From contig USEH01000075.1 in assembly GCA_900553675.1 (NCBI GenBank), positions 1 through 9,873 of the forward strand: DNA of 9,873 bases, in the 5' to 3' direction. Positions 1 through 7,551 of this stretch are shown here, piece after piece. How positions within the stretch are numbered: position 1 is the first letter of the stretch; every line of letters begins with the position of its first letter. The stretch is from an uncultured Ruminococcus sp. (GTDB lineage: Bacteria > Bacillota > Clostridia > Oscillospirales > Ruminococcaceae). Both the position numbers and the translations under genes were made by a program. The notes beneath the pieces were generated by a model. It saw nothing but the letters and a program-made list of their open reading frames with translations. It did no database searches and had not been told where the DNA came from.

Positions 1-476
1 ACGTGATCGATTTTGTTTCCATGCTGCATGGGATGAGCGCAAAGGAAGCCGCCCTCATGCTGGTGCGGGATTTCTCCATCCCCTGCGGGGACGGAACGGA
101 CGCACCACGCCGGTCTGCCGTGAAGAAGCTGCGGCAAGAAGCCGAGGAACAGAAATACAGGCGCATGGAGCGGCATTGCTTTCAGGTGCTTGCAGACTAT
201 TATCACCTGCTGCGCCGGGGGAGGGAGGAACACGCCCCCTGCCAGCCAGATGAGGCGTGGCATCCTCTGTTTGTGGAAGCCCTGCAAAGGATGGACTATA
301 TCGAATACCTGCTGGACGGGCTTTTGTCCGATGACCTGCGGGAACGGGCTGCCATCGTCACAGAGTACGGAAAGGAAGTGAGAGCGATTGAGCAAAGAAT
401 TTCAGGACTTGCCGCCGCAGGTTCGGGAGGCCGTGAGGAACGCGCCGGACAGCGCCGCGCCGATGCGGAGCGTTGA
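1..476 (+). CDS. CHC2 zinc-finger (DNA primase-like) ICE protein, C-terminal part
   Basis: This gene is already open at the left edge; the in-frame GTG at position 3 is an internal valine rather than a start. The first residues, reading DVIDFVSMLHGMSAKEAALML, match what follows the last cysteine of a CHC2 zinc finger (usually CxxGDVIDFV), as in DnaG-type primases. The zinc ligands themselves would lie upstream of the window. The rest is charged and helical with no catalytic motif. Such proteins accompany VapE-like helicases in Tn1549-family conjugative elements, where a role in element replication is inferred rather than shown. The stop at 474-476 lies 89 bp inside the next frame, which begins at 388, so the two are translationally coupled in different frames. 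The alternative is an ordinary phage primase fragment. I am fairly sure of the family and less sure of the function. Confidence 0.72.
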   Translation, partial: VIDFVSMLHGMSAKEAALMLVRDFSIPCGDGTDAPRRSAVKKLRQEAEEQKYRRMERHCFQVLADYYHLLRRGREEHAPCQPDEAWHPLFVEALQRMDYIEYLLDGLLSDDLRERAAIVTEYGKEVRAIEQRISGLAAAGSGGREERAGQRRADAER

Positions 477-765
477 GGAAGTGAAGGCGATGCTGGACAC
501 CACCGAAAAAGGCGGCGTCCGCAACAGCATAAGGAACTGCCTGACCGTATTCCAGTATGACACCCTGCTTGCCGGGGCGCTGGCATACAACCTTTTGACC
601 GACCGGACAGACCTTGTAAAGCCCATCGGCTGTCAGCGTCCACCCGGAACGTCCATGACCGACACGGATATGAAATATATCCGGCTGTATCTGGAAAAGA
701 CCTACGGCCTGACAAGCGAGAAAAAGATAGCGGACGCCGCCGACCTTGCGGCAGACGCCAACGAG
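388..765 (+). pseudogene. Virulence-associated E family (VapE-like) protein, N-terminal fragment
   Basis: The first ~126 residues (MSKEFQDLPPQVREAV, the block GCQRPPGTSMTDTD at about 82-95, and MKYIRLYLEKTYGLTSEKKI after it) are ones I recognise as the start of the VapE-like protein of Tn1549-family elements. The intact protein has a P-loop helicase domain further on and probably helps replicate the element. Here the sequence leaves the family after ADAADLAADANE (around 760-765), where HPIRDYL-type sequence would be expected. The P-loop and all catalytic parts are missing, so this copy cannot work as it stands. The start is TTG, supported by the good ribosome site and family agreement. This part is clearly more GC-rich than what follows. 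Whether the truncation is biological or an assembly join is open. Confidence 0.7.
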
Positions 766-3700
766 CCAAACTCGGCATGGTGGTTCTATAAATGGTATGC
801 CGAAATGAACGGTAAGCTTTTAAGCACCTCCAAGGAGAATACAACGGCAGTCGGGCTCAGCGGAATAGCGTCAATAGACAGCGAAAAAGCAACTGCGAGC
901 GTGCTTTTCGGAGGAGCCGACGGCAGGTCAACTATAGTATTGAAGGACTTGGCAAAGGCAGACGGCTTTAAAGATGTGAAAAAGGTCAACGTTAAGCTTC
1001 AGGCGGCGCATTTCAAGGGCTTTTTGGGCGCGGCAGAGCCGGAAACTCTGATGGAGGGAGTATTCGAGCTTGACGGAGAGCATCTTGTTATAGATATTGA
1101 CGACATGATATCCTCATCCGGCTACAGCATGGTTGTAACTCCTGCCGAGGATGACGCCGAAGCTGTTGCTTTAAAATCAGGATATTCAAAGCTTTACGAA
1201 GCGGAAAAAGCCGAGCTTTCAGGTCGGGCGGGCGTTAACGGAAGCGGCGGATATTATGCTTCGGGAAGAGCCTTTGTTTCCGGATTCTCAAAGGAATCCG
1301 GCGTAAGCTTTAAGATAAACGTCCCCGCTGACGGCAATTATAAGCTTGAGCTTGTCTATGGAAACGGAACCGGCACAGACCGCGGAAACGAGGACAAGCA
1401 CAGTCCGCAAAACGTTTTTGCAACGCTTTCTATCGATTCCGAAGAGAAAACTATAGTTTTAGAGAATACAATGCTTCGCGAATGGTCGGATATTTATACC
1501 GAGCTTTGCGACCTGACGGCGGGCGAGCACACTGTTAAGCTTACGGGAATTTCAGACTCGACCGACAACAATATCATGCTCGATGCGCTTTATGTCACAT
1601 ACAACGGCGCGTATTTGCAGGAGCCTCCTAGATTTAGTAAGCTGTTTGAAGCGGAGGACGCCATGTTTAATCAGCTTGCGTCTGTAAAGAAAACGGCGGT
1701 CAAGGTTGAATCGGATGTTAATGGCTTTACCGGAAGAGGATATATAACCGGTCTTGACACAAATCCCGTTTCCGACGGCGGAGGAATCCGCTTTGCGGTC
1801 AATGTTTATGAGAGCGGCTTATATAGGATCGATTTGAGATATATAGCGCAATCCGCGGCAAAGGCAGAAATATATGTCGGCAATACCGCGCGAACCTTTG
1901 ACGGCTTTAAAACCGAAATCAGCCTTGAAAAGTCGGATTTTTGGAGCGAAGCCTCCCATGCGGTTTATCTTCAGAAGGGAATGAACATTGTTGATATAGA
2001 TTCATCCGGCAGCATTATGCTTGACAGCGTCAGAATCAGCGAACTGCCGGACAGCACCGGATATATGACAACTATAAACGCAAAAGACACAATTCCCGAT
2101 GGTGCCGAGCTCAGCGACGTGTCATATTATGTCTGGAAGGTAAAGGCGGACGAAAACGGAGAGCCGGAGCTTTACAAGGAATACAGAAGCACCGACAAGA
2201 TAGGTGTCACCGGTGTTCCCGAGGGCGTAGAGTATGTTGTCGGCAGAAGCCTGTCGGGCAGCGCTGATGCCGCAAATGATGTAAACAGGTATCTCGAATT
2301 TGAATATACAGCCCCGGAATCGGGCGTATACGCATTGAGAATATTCCATTCAAACGACGAAATCTTCGGTACGCACGGCTACAACACCAAAATTATTGAC
2401 AAATACCTTTCGGTTCAGGTAAACGGCGGCGAGGCAAAGAGGTATTTCTTTATCAATTCCCTTTCTAAGGATACCTTTAAAGAGAAAACGGTTTATATCA
2501 CCCTTGAAAAAGGCGTAAACAAAATCAAGCTTTTCAACGACGACAGCTGGTCGGTTTTAAAGGGCTTAGACAATAATTACGCCGAGCAGGCAGGTCTGAA
2601 AAAGAGCATTATAGGCGACTCGGAGCAGGGATATTATATGGATAAGCCGGGCGACATCCCCATAACCAACTCTATGCCGAATATATTAAAATTTGTAATA
2701 GCTCCGGCTCAGGCTGACGTTGATTATTCGCACACCGAGCACAATGTGTCAGTAAAATACAGCGATGGAGGAACAGCCTTTGCGGATAAAAACAGCGTTG
2801 AAGACAACGGAAGCGTTACATTCACCGTCATAGCGGAGCGGGAAATCAAATCAGCCGCTTTCAACGGTGAAAAGATATCTCTGTCTGCGAAAAACAGCGG
2901 AGTTTACACCTTTACTGCCAATAATGTTAATTCAGACAGCGAATTTATCGTCGAATTTGAAAGAAACGAGACGGAAGCCGAAAACAGCGATCCTCTTATC
3001 TCAAACAACAGCTTTGGAGCAGGAAATGCCGACGGATGGAGAATCGAGACAAAAGGAAAAGCAAGCGTTGAATCAGCCTATTTTGACAGATACAGCAATA
3101 AAAACTATCTTAAAATAGCCTGCAAGGGCAGCACATCGGTTGCAAACACCGTCACCGTTGACGAGAGCGGAGTGTATCTGCTCAGCTTTGCAATGAAAAA
3201 CAAGGGCTACAGCTCTTCCGAAATGAAAAAATGTGACAGCATAGAGCTTGTCGCAAGTGTTGACGGAAAGAAAAATGCGCAGATATTTGTTCTTCCCAGC
3301 GAGGAATATGGCATTGTTTCCTGCCTTATAAACATTCCCAAGGATGGAGCCGTGCTTGATTTTGCTTTGAACATTAAAGCTAAAGGCGGCTTTGAAGCTT
3401 ATCTCGACGATTTTACTCTGACAAAGCGGGATATTGTTAGGGACACCGTTATATATCTTGTTGACTGCGGAGATCACAATCCCAGAACACGCCCGACCGG
3501 CGGTCGTCTTGGCGGAAACAATTCTGTAACGGATATGCTGTTCGGTGAGGATCCCAAAACGGGCAAGCAGTGGGGAGCGGTTGATTATTCAGACCCCGAC
3601 GGAAGCAAGCTTAACTATTCCGGCGACTCCGAGGGCGCATTTACAAAGTGGACACGCCCATATATCGGAAACGGCACCGAGGACACAAAGGACACCAATG

Positions 3701-3891
3701 CAACCTTCAGATATGCAGACGGTCAGGACGGCTCGGATGAAATTCTGAAAGAGATAGGCGAAATTTATGTCGACTACAAGTTCGAGCTTGAGCCAGATGA
3801 ACTGTATGATGTTGAGGTATCCCTGCGTGGTCAGCAGACGGATAAATTCCTTTTCAAGAGCCGCTTCGCTCTGAAAGCTGTCAGAGCGTGA
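388..3891 (+). CDS. Chimeric open frame: VapE start + carbohydrate-binding protein + antisense hsdR
   Basis: This is one uninterrupted frame of 1167 codons, starting at TTG 388 with a GGAAAGGAAG ribosome site about 9 bases upstream. I do not believe it is one natural gene. Residues 1 to ~126 are the N-terminus of a VapE-like ICE protein. Residues ~127 to ~1143 are the inside of an extracellular carbohydrate-binding protein. The last ~25 residues are the reverse complement of the first codons of hsdR, which reads leftward from 3960. A cytoplasmic replication protein joined to secreted binding modules without a signal peptide makes no functional sense. An automatic annotator would report it as a carbohydrate-binding domain protein. 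The three parts are described separately. Confidence 0.55.
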   Translation: MSKEFQDLPPQVREAVRNAPDSAAPMRSVEEVKAMLDTTEKGGVRNSIRNCLTVFQYDTLLAGALAYNLLTDRTDLVKPIGCQRPPGTSMTDTDMKYIRLYLEKTYGLTSEKKIADAADLAADANEPNSAWWFYKWYAEMNGKLLSTSKENTTAVGLSGIASIDSEKATASVLFGGADGRSTIVLKDLAKADGFKDVKKVNVKLQAAHFKGFLGAAEPETLMEGVFELDGEHLVIDIDDMISSSGYSMVVTPAEDDAEAVALKSGYSKLYEAEKAELSGRAGVNGSGGYYASGRAFVSGFSKESGVSFKINVPADGNYKLELVYGNGTGTDRGNEDKHSPQNVFATLSIDSEEKTIVLENTMLREWSDIYTELCDLTAGEHTVKLTGISDSTDNNIMLDALYVTYNGAYLQEPPRFSKLFEAEDAMFNQLASVKKTAVKVESDVNGFTGRGYITGLDTNPVSDGGGIRFAVNVYESGLYRIDLRYIAQSAAKAEIYVGNTARTFDGFKTEISLEKSDFWSEASHAVYLQKGMNIVDIDSSGSIMLDSVRISELPDSTGYMTTINAKDTIPDGAELSDVSYYVWKVKADENGEPELYKEYRSTDKIGVTGVPEGVEYVVGRSLSGSADAANDVNRYLEFEYTAPESGVYALRIFHSNDEIFGTHGYNTKIIDKYLSVQVNGGEAKRYFFINSLSKDTFKEKTVYITLEKGVNKIKLFNDDSWSVLKGLDNNYAEQAGLKKSIIGDSEQGYYMDKPGDIPITNSMPNILKFVIAPAQADVDYSHTEHNVSVKYSDGGTAFADKNSVEDNGSVTFTVIAEREIKSAAFNGEKISLSAKNSGVYTFTANNVNSDSEFIVEFERNETEAENSDPLISNNSFGAGNADGWRIETKGKASVESAYFDRYSNKNYLKIACKGSTSVANTVTVDESGVYLLSFAMKNKGYSSSEMKKCDSIELVASVDGKKNAQIFVLPSEEYGIVSCLINIPKDGAVLDFALNIKAKGGFEAYLDDFTLTKRDIVRDTVIYLVDCGDHNPRTRPTGGRLGGNNSVTDMLFGEDPKTGKQWGAVDYSDPDGSKLNYSGDSEGAFTKWTRPYIGNGTEDTKDTNATFRYADGQDGSDEILKEIGEIYVDYKFELEPDELYDVEVSLRGQQTDKFLFKSRFALKAVRA
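766..3815 (+). pseudogene. Internal fragment of a multi-modular secreted carbohydrate-binding / glycosidase-associated protein
   Basis: This block starts and ends mid-domain. Residues ~128-255 of the long frame (SAWWFYKWYAEMNG to GYSMVVTPA) resemble the end of a clan GH-A or GH39-like hydrolase and its following beta-sandwich. Two CBM6/CBM35-like modules follow, at ~268-406 (opening KLYEAEKAELSG) and ~418-554 (opening KLFEAEDAMFN). A third beta-sandwich module with the EFEYTAPESGVYALRIF pattern lies at ~632-724. An Ig-like repeat lies at ~777-860, a CBM4/9-like module at ~868-1014, and a malectin-like module (VDCGDHNP, then NSVTDMLFGEDPKTGKQWG) from ~1021, cut near 1142. Intact relatives are exported and act on plant or host glycans at the cell surface. 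No signal peptide, catalytic acid, anchor or stop is present. Module families are judged by pattern only. Confidence 0.62.
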
Positions 3892-3960
3892 GCTTTCCGA
3901 CGTATATTCAGCTACAACGGTGCTTTCATTGCTTGCCGCAATGATGTTGTATGTGCTCAT
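3817..3960 (-). pseudogene. hsdR: Type I restriction endonuclease subunit HsdR, N-terminal fragment
   Basis: The leftward ATG at 3960 opens with MSTYNIIAASNESTVVAEY, then RSDSFQSEAALEKEFI and LLTTQGY. This is the characteristic beginning of the HsdR family, whose members run to about 1000 residues with a nuclease and a DEAD-box translocase domain. After residue 48 the family pattern (usually Y-E-Y-L-P-I-H) stops, and the frame continues into nonsense opposite the carbohydrate-binding block. The nuclease and motor domains are therefore absent. A ribosome site, AAAGGAG at 3971-3977, sits about 10 bases from the ATG. The gene starts 19 bases after the kinase stop, so it was the last visible gene of the hsd operon. 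As sequenced it gives no restriction activity, unless the left edge is an assembly error. Confidence 0.8.
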
Positions 3961-3979
3961 AATTTCACGACTCCTTTCA

Positions 3980-5488
3980 TTAAGAATCTAAGATTTCTTC
4001 TATCATTGGCTCAACACCGATATTCTTGATGTCCTCAATCAAATGTTGGGCGCTAAATCGGCGAACATCTTGAGCTACGAAACGCAAAATGTTTGCCGCA
4101 GTTTCATTTACCACATAAGGGAAACCGCTACGGAGAACCAAATAGGCAAAGGAAGCAAATGGGTCATAGGCAACGAAAGTTCTTCCGCAAACTTCTTGAT
4201 ATGATTTATCTACGCTCTGGATGACATACAATGCGTGTTCCTCGCTTGTTTTCATAAAAGCTAACAGCACGTCAACAAATCCTTTTTTCTCATGGAGAAT
4301 AGCCGTAGAAATTTTTTCTGCGCTCAAATCATAGATGTAGCTTTCAACTTCGTCATCGAAAACTTTTCTTGTGATTTTTTCGTCTATCCGTGTTTGGTTT
4401 TCTGCTTGTTGCTTATAGGAGACTGCTTTCTCGAAAAAGATGGATAACTGTCCCGCATCAGCATAACGATATGCCGCATCTGAATTTGTGGCTTTTTCTG
4501 CAATGCTTCTGTAGATGTGGTGTGAATTTCTGGGGTCGCCTGTCATGATAAAGTTTATAACACGACCGAGCGAATACACGTCACTACGTTTATCACCATC
4601 TTTGAGCATCATAAACTGTTCCGGTGCACAGTAGTAAAACTGTCCTACCGCATTGGTGTGCATTGTTTGGTGAGAGGTAAAGACATTCAAGTCTTTTCCC
4701 AATCCGAAATCTGCGATTTTGATCATTCCGGAAATAATGAAAATGTTGTTTGCACTAATATCCCTGTGGATAATGTCACGTTTATGTACTTCCGTCATGA
4801 TATGAAGAATTTGGCGAATACAATTCAGCTTTATATCATCCGACAAATCAAATGATTTAACATACTTGTCCAACGTCGTTTCCGCATACTCCATTGTATA
4901 GGAGCTGCTTCCTTCATCGAATGTATAAACTTGAATGATTCCGAACGCATCTTGCAGGGATTTGGTGATGTTGTATTCTCTTTTGAAACGACTTCTGATG
5001 CCTGTATCTGTCAAATAATCGTCTTTCAGCTTCTTCACTACTAATCCCGTAGATTTTTGCCGATAAACGTTTGCAAAGCCGCCATTTCCGATTGGTTCTA
5101 AATCGTCATTTTCTTTGACAAGATGATAACGCCCATTGCTACGGGTTATTTTGCATAAATCTCTATGGATGATACGATTGAACTCAGCGTATATAGTTTC
5201 AATCTTTTCGGCAGCCTCTACTTCTGATAGCGATTGTTCTTGCATTAAGTAACTTTTGCCCAGAACAATGTTGAAAAACCTGTCTATTTGGCGGCTGTTG
5301 ATCAGATCTACAAGTTTATCGTGAACATACGCCCATCTTGACGGGAATCCGGAACGATAGACATCTTTAGTACCGAAATTAGCATTAAAGAACTCTACCA
5401 GTTTATACCCTTGTTTATAAGTGTAAAAGCCCGCAGTATCACCACAGAAAATATTTGATATTTCTTTTAATGAATCTGAACTGAGCAT
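3980..5488 (-). CDS. Eukaryote-like Ser/Thr protein kinase within the type I RM operon
   Basis: This is a 502-residue protein with three parts. Residues 1 to ~125 form a non-kinase domain with GDTAGFYTYKQG, LVEFFNANFG and GFPSRWAY, which reminds me of AbiJ-type N-terminal domains of abortive infection proteins (weak recall). Residues ~128-390 are a full Hanks-type kinase: glycine loop IGNGGFANVY at 133-142, ATP lysine K152, probable helix C glutamate E171, catalytic HRD at 241-243 with N248, DFG at 260-262, APE at 288-290 and DVYSLG at 303-308. Every catalytic residue is present, so it should be active. Residues ~400-502 are helical and unrecognised. I see no membrane segment or PASTA repeat, so it is not a cell-wall sensor kinase. 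It lies 12 bases after hsdS and just before hsdR, with an AAAGGA site at 5495-5500. A role in phage defence is inferred from position. Confidence 0.85.
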   Translation of the reverse strand: MLSSDSLKEISNIFCGDTAGFYTYKQGYKLVEFFNANFGTKDVYRSGFPSRWAYVHDKLVDLINSRQIDRFFNIVLGKSYLMQEQSLSEVEAAEKIETIYAEFNRIIHRDLCKITRSNGRYHLVKENDDLEPIGNGGFANVYRQKSTGLVVKKLKDDYLTDTGIRSRFKREYNITKSLQDAFGIIQVYTFDEGSSSYTMEYAETTLDKYVKSFDLSDDIKLNCIRQILHIMTEVHKRDIIHRDISANNIFIISGMIKIADFGLGKDLNVFTSHQTMHTNAVGQFYYCAPEQFMMLKDGDKRSDVYSLGRVINFIMTGDPRNSHHIYRSIAEKATNSDAAYRYADAGQLSIFFEKAVSYKQQAENQTRIDEKITRKVFDDEVESYIYDLSAEKISTAILHEKKGFVDVLLAFMKTSEEHALYVIQSVDKSYQEVCGRTFVAYDPFASFAYLVLRSGFPYVVNETAANILRFVAQDVRRFSAQHLIEDIKNIGVEPMIEEILDS

Positions 5489-5500
5489 AGTGTATCCTTT

Positions 5501-6673
5501 CTATTTTGCAGGTTCAAATGTTAGCAGCTTGTCCCGATAATACTCATACTGCTTTTGCCTTGCTTCAATTTCTGCGGGGAGACCAGCCGAAATGTCATTA
5601 CAGAGAGTATCGAAGCGATCAAGAATAGCAACAATGCGTTTTTGTTCTTCGATTGACGGAAGTGGAATTGTCATGTTTCCTAAAGAGCTCAACCCTATTG
5701 TTCTCTGCGCTGCACCTTTTGCGGCTTTGTCGGCTTGTTTATAAAATTCTGTGCTTTGCATGATATGGTACATGTAGCGAGGAACTATCATTTGTTGATT
5801 TGGACGAAGAATCGCTATATGGCGCTGGAATACAAATTCAGTCTTACTGGATATGTGTACAGGTATTCCAAACGAGCCGACAACAGTGTACAAAATATCA
5901 TCTCGTTTTGCTTTTCTTTTGTCCGCTATCTTATCATAGTAATCACGAGGAACGTACATAACATTGCTGAAGTCTATTTGTTTGGTTTCGGTAATGTTTG
6001 AGATGGTAATAAACGGAACACCACTGTCAGCTTTAGGTGGGGGCATATGGTCGCCATCAGCAATTGAAAGACAGACATCTTTCAGTGTATAAGATGGTGC
6101 ATTGTTGTCAAGTTTTAGCAAAGTATCTCTATAATGCGCATACTGTTGTTTCCTTGCTGTAAGCTCTGCTGTAAGCTCTGCTGTAAGCTCTGTAAAAGCA
6201 TCAAGAATACGAACAATTTCTTCTTGTACAGGTAACGGGGGAATAGGAATTGTTATCTTCGCCATAACATTGCTCATTAACTTGGGGTTTCCCATACCGC
6301 TGTTGACATGATTGGGAGCTTCGGCATTGAGTGTATAGTATAAATATTTCGTAAGCAAGCCGTCATTCTTGATTTTCAATAAACCGCATACGTTCGTAAC
6401 GCTAAACTTTCCATTGCGATAGAACACGGTTCCGGCATTAGCACCATCGGTAGTCCACGACAGATATTCACCATCAAAATCAAACGTGGCAATTCTACCA
6501 AGTTCACCATTATTCTCCGTTTGGGAAGAATATACTGGGTATTCACCTTTATTCTCGCTTATATAATCTTTTGACATGACTCTGCCACGGCAAATATCGC
6601 AAATGTCACCTATCGACTTGCGCTCCACTCCGTTCGTGCAAAGTTCCTCTATAAGTTGTTCAAGTTTCGTCAT
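5501..6673 (-). CDS. hsdS: Type I restriction-modification specificity subunit HsdS
   Basis: This 390-residue subunit recognises the split DNA target of the HsdM/HsdR complex. It has the classic duplicated layout: target recognition domain 1 at about 15-140, a conserved helix opening IPIPPLPVQEEIVRILDAF at about 142-185, target recognition domain 2 at about 195-335, and a second conserved helix opening IPLPSIEEQKRIVAILDRF at about 336-385. Both helices end in the matching QxxYxxYRDxLL pattern, at 177-186 and 375-384. The first linker contains ELTAELTAELTA (162-173), encoded by a perfect 12-bp tandem repeat that is listed separately. The ATG at 6673 lies 1 base after the preceding stop, with GAGG at 6681-6684 and a 7-base gap, so it is translationally coupled. 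The length is normal and the gene looks intact. The DNA target cannot be read from the sequence. Confidence 0.95.
   Translation of the reverse strand: MTKLEQLIEELCTNGVERKSIGDICDICRGRVMSKDYISENKGEYPVYSSQTENNGELGRIATFDFDGEYLSWTTDGANAGTVFYRNGKFSVTNVCGLLKIKNDGLLTKYLYYTLNAEAPNHVNSGMGNPKLMSNVMAKITIPIPPLPVQEEIVRILDAFTELTAELTAELTARKQQYAHYRDTLLKLDNNAPSYTLKDVCLSIADGDHMPPPKADSGVPFITISNITETKQIDFSNVMYVPRDYYDKIADKRKAKRDDILYTVVGSFGIPVHISSKTEFVFQRHIAILRPNQQMIVPRYMYHIMQSTEFYKQADKAAKGAAQRTIGLSSLGNMTIPLPSIEEQKRIVAILDRFDTLCNDISAGLPAEIEARQKQYEYYRDKLLTFEPAK
6156..6191 (-). repeat. Three perfect 12-bp tandem repeats in the hsdS linker (TAEL-type units)
   Basis: The plus-strand unit GCTGTAAGCTCT occurs three times in a row at 6156-6167, 6168-6179 and 6180-6191; a degenerate GTAA remnant follows. 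Read leftward, each unit adds four residues, giving TELTAELTAELTA between the first conserved helix and the second recognition domain. In EcoR124I-type HsdS proteins, two or three TAEL units at this position decide the spacing between the two halves of the DNA target. Gain or loss of a unit keeps the frame, so slipped-strand change would alter specificity rather than destroy the gene. Confidence 0.93.
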
Positions 6674-6674
6674 A

Positions 6675-7535
6675 TTACGACCTCGTTTGTGCTAACAGGT
6701 TCAAAATATGTGAAGAATAACTGCTTTTGCAAATTATCCACCTGTTTGCTTTATCACATAATTGTTTGTTAATATTTTCTATCCATTCGCTTTGAGCTTG
6801 AATAAAACCTCCGAACTCGCTTTTGCTGGCTTCTTCAAATAAGCAACAGCAAATAGCAATTCGAGGAGCCACGGGAAAAATATATTTTGCATCGGAGAAA
6901 GAATCTATAAGCACCGGCATATCAGACAGAACATACGGATTGTCGTATGGCGCTATCAAAACGTAAATTGCACATTCGCTGAGTATAAATGATGCAGTAT
7001 ATTCCAACAGACTTTGTCCTTTCAGCTGTTCCTTAGCTTCCTCACTTAACTCCAACCCATTTTCTTTTAAGTATTCAAAGCCACTTTCTCTTGATAAAAG
7101 CATCATGCGGTAGGTGGCTTTATCGTATATCTCTTTGTCTGCATCACTTGTAAATCGTCCTTTTGGGTTGCTGTTTATTATTTCTCGCACCATAGGAAGC
7201 CGTACCAACTGCAACGCTATAAAAAGTGCAAACGCAGCTTCTTCATCCGGCGACAATGTCTGTCTATTGGATAATTCACTATCTACTGCCTGCAATACAT
7301 TTGCGATATGCCCCTCAATTTGAGCGAACTTATTTTCTATTACGTTTCTGTCAAAATAAGAACCATCCAAATTTTTGGTCTCATACATATCATTCTCAAA
7401 TAGTATGGCGGTCGCTTTTGATGTAATCGCTCTTATTGGAGAAGATTGCTTGTCGATAATGCAAAGCAAACCCTTCTCGTCTGCAAAGTTCCGCATGATA
7501 AACTGTGGCACATAGTGTTGCTTAATTACAGGCAA
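6675..7535 (-). CDS. DUF4238 family protein between hsdM and hsdS
   Basis: This 286-residue protein opens with KQHYVPQFIMRNFA (5-18), the signature of DUF4238. Further on it has FALFIALQLVRLP (102-114), resembling the family's F-x-x-Q-x-x-R-x-P block, and NPYVLSDMPV (199-208), resembling its SDxPV motif. The biochemical function of the family is not known to me. Its members are often found near mobile elements and defence genes, so a nuclease or sensor role is only a guess. The start is TTG at 7535: AAAGGAG at 7545-7551 lies 9 bases upstream and the conserved N-terminus begins right after it. That ribosome site overlaps the hsdM stop codon, and hsdS follows 1 base downstream. The gene is thus an integral part of the operon. 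No signal peptide or membrane span is evident. Confidence 0.8.
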   Translation of the reverse strand: MPVIKQHYVPQFIMRNFADEKGLLCIIDKQSSPIRAITSKATAILFENDMYETKNLDGSYFDRNVIENKFAQIEGHIANVLQAVDSELSNRQTLSPDEEAAFALFIALQLVRLPMVREIINSNPKGRFTSDADKEIYDKATYRMMLLSRESGFEYLKENGLELSEEAKEQLKGQSLLEYTASFILSECAIYVLIAPYDNPYVLSDMPVLIDSFSDAKYIFPVAPRIAICCCLFEEASKSEFGGFIQAQSEWIENINKQLCDKANRWIICKSSYSSHILNLLAQTRS

Positions 7536-7544
7536 AATTTTCGT

Positions 7545-7551
7545 CTCCTTT
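7545..7551 (-). promoter_or_regulatory. Ribosome binding site deciding the TTG start of the DUF4238 gene
   Basis: AAAGGAG on the minus strand overlaps the hsdM TAA stop (7550-7552) and sits 9 bases before TTG 7535. No ATG is available before the conserved KQHYVPQ, so the rare TTG is the likely start. The overlap implies termination-reinitiation coupling with hsdM. Confidence 0.7.

Noticed and set aside
296..844. 182-codon minus-strand frame at the left end
   Set aside because: It is rich in R, S and P, typical of the antisense of GC-rich coding DNA; the plus-strand proteins are recognisable.
3589..3816. Continuation of the leftward hsdR frame to 123 codons
   Set aside because: Beyond residue 48 it is antisense of the malectin-like sequence and shows no HsdR similarity.
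388..3891. A novel VapE-CBM fusion protein system
   Set aside because: It joins an intracellular replication protein to secreted modules without a signal peptide and ends in antisense hsdR; a join artefact or rearrangement explains it better.
6156..6191. CRISPR-like or noncoding repeat array
   Set aside because: Units are 12 bp, directly adjacent without spacers, and in frame within hsdS.
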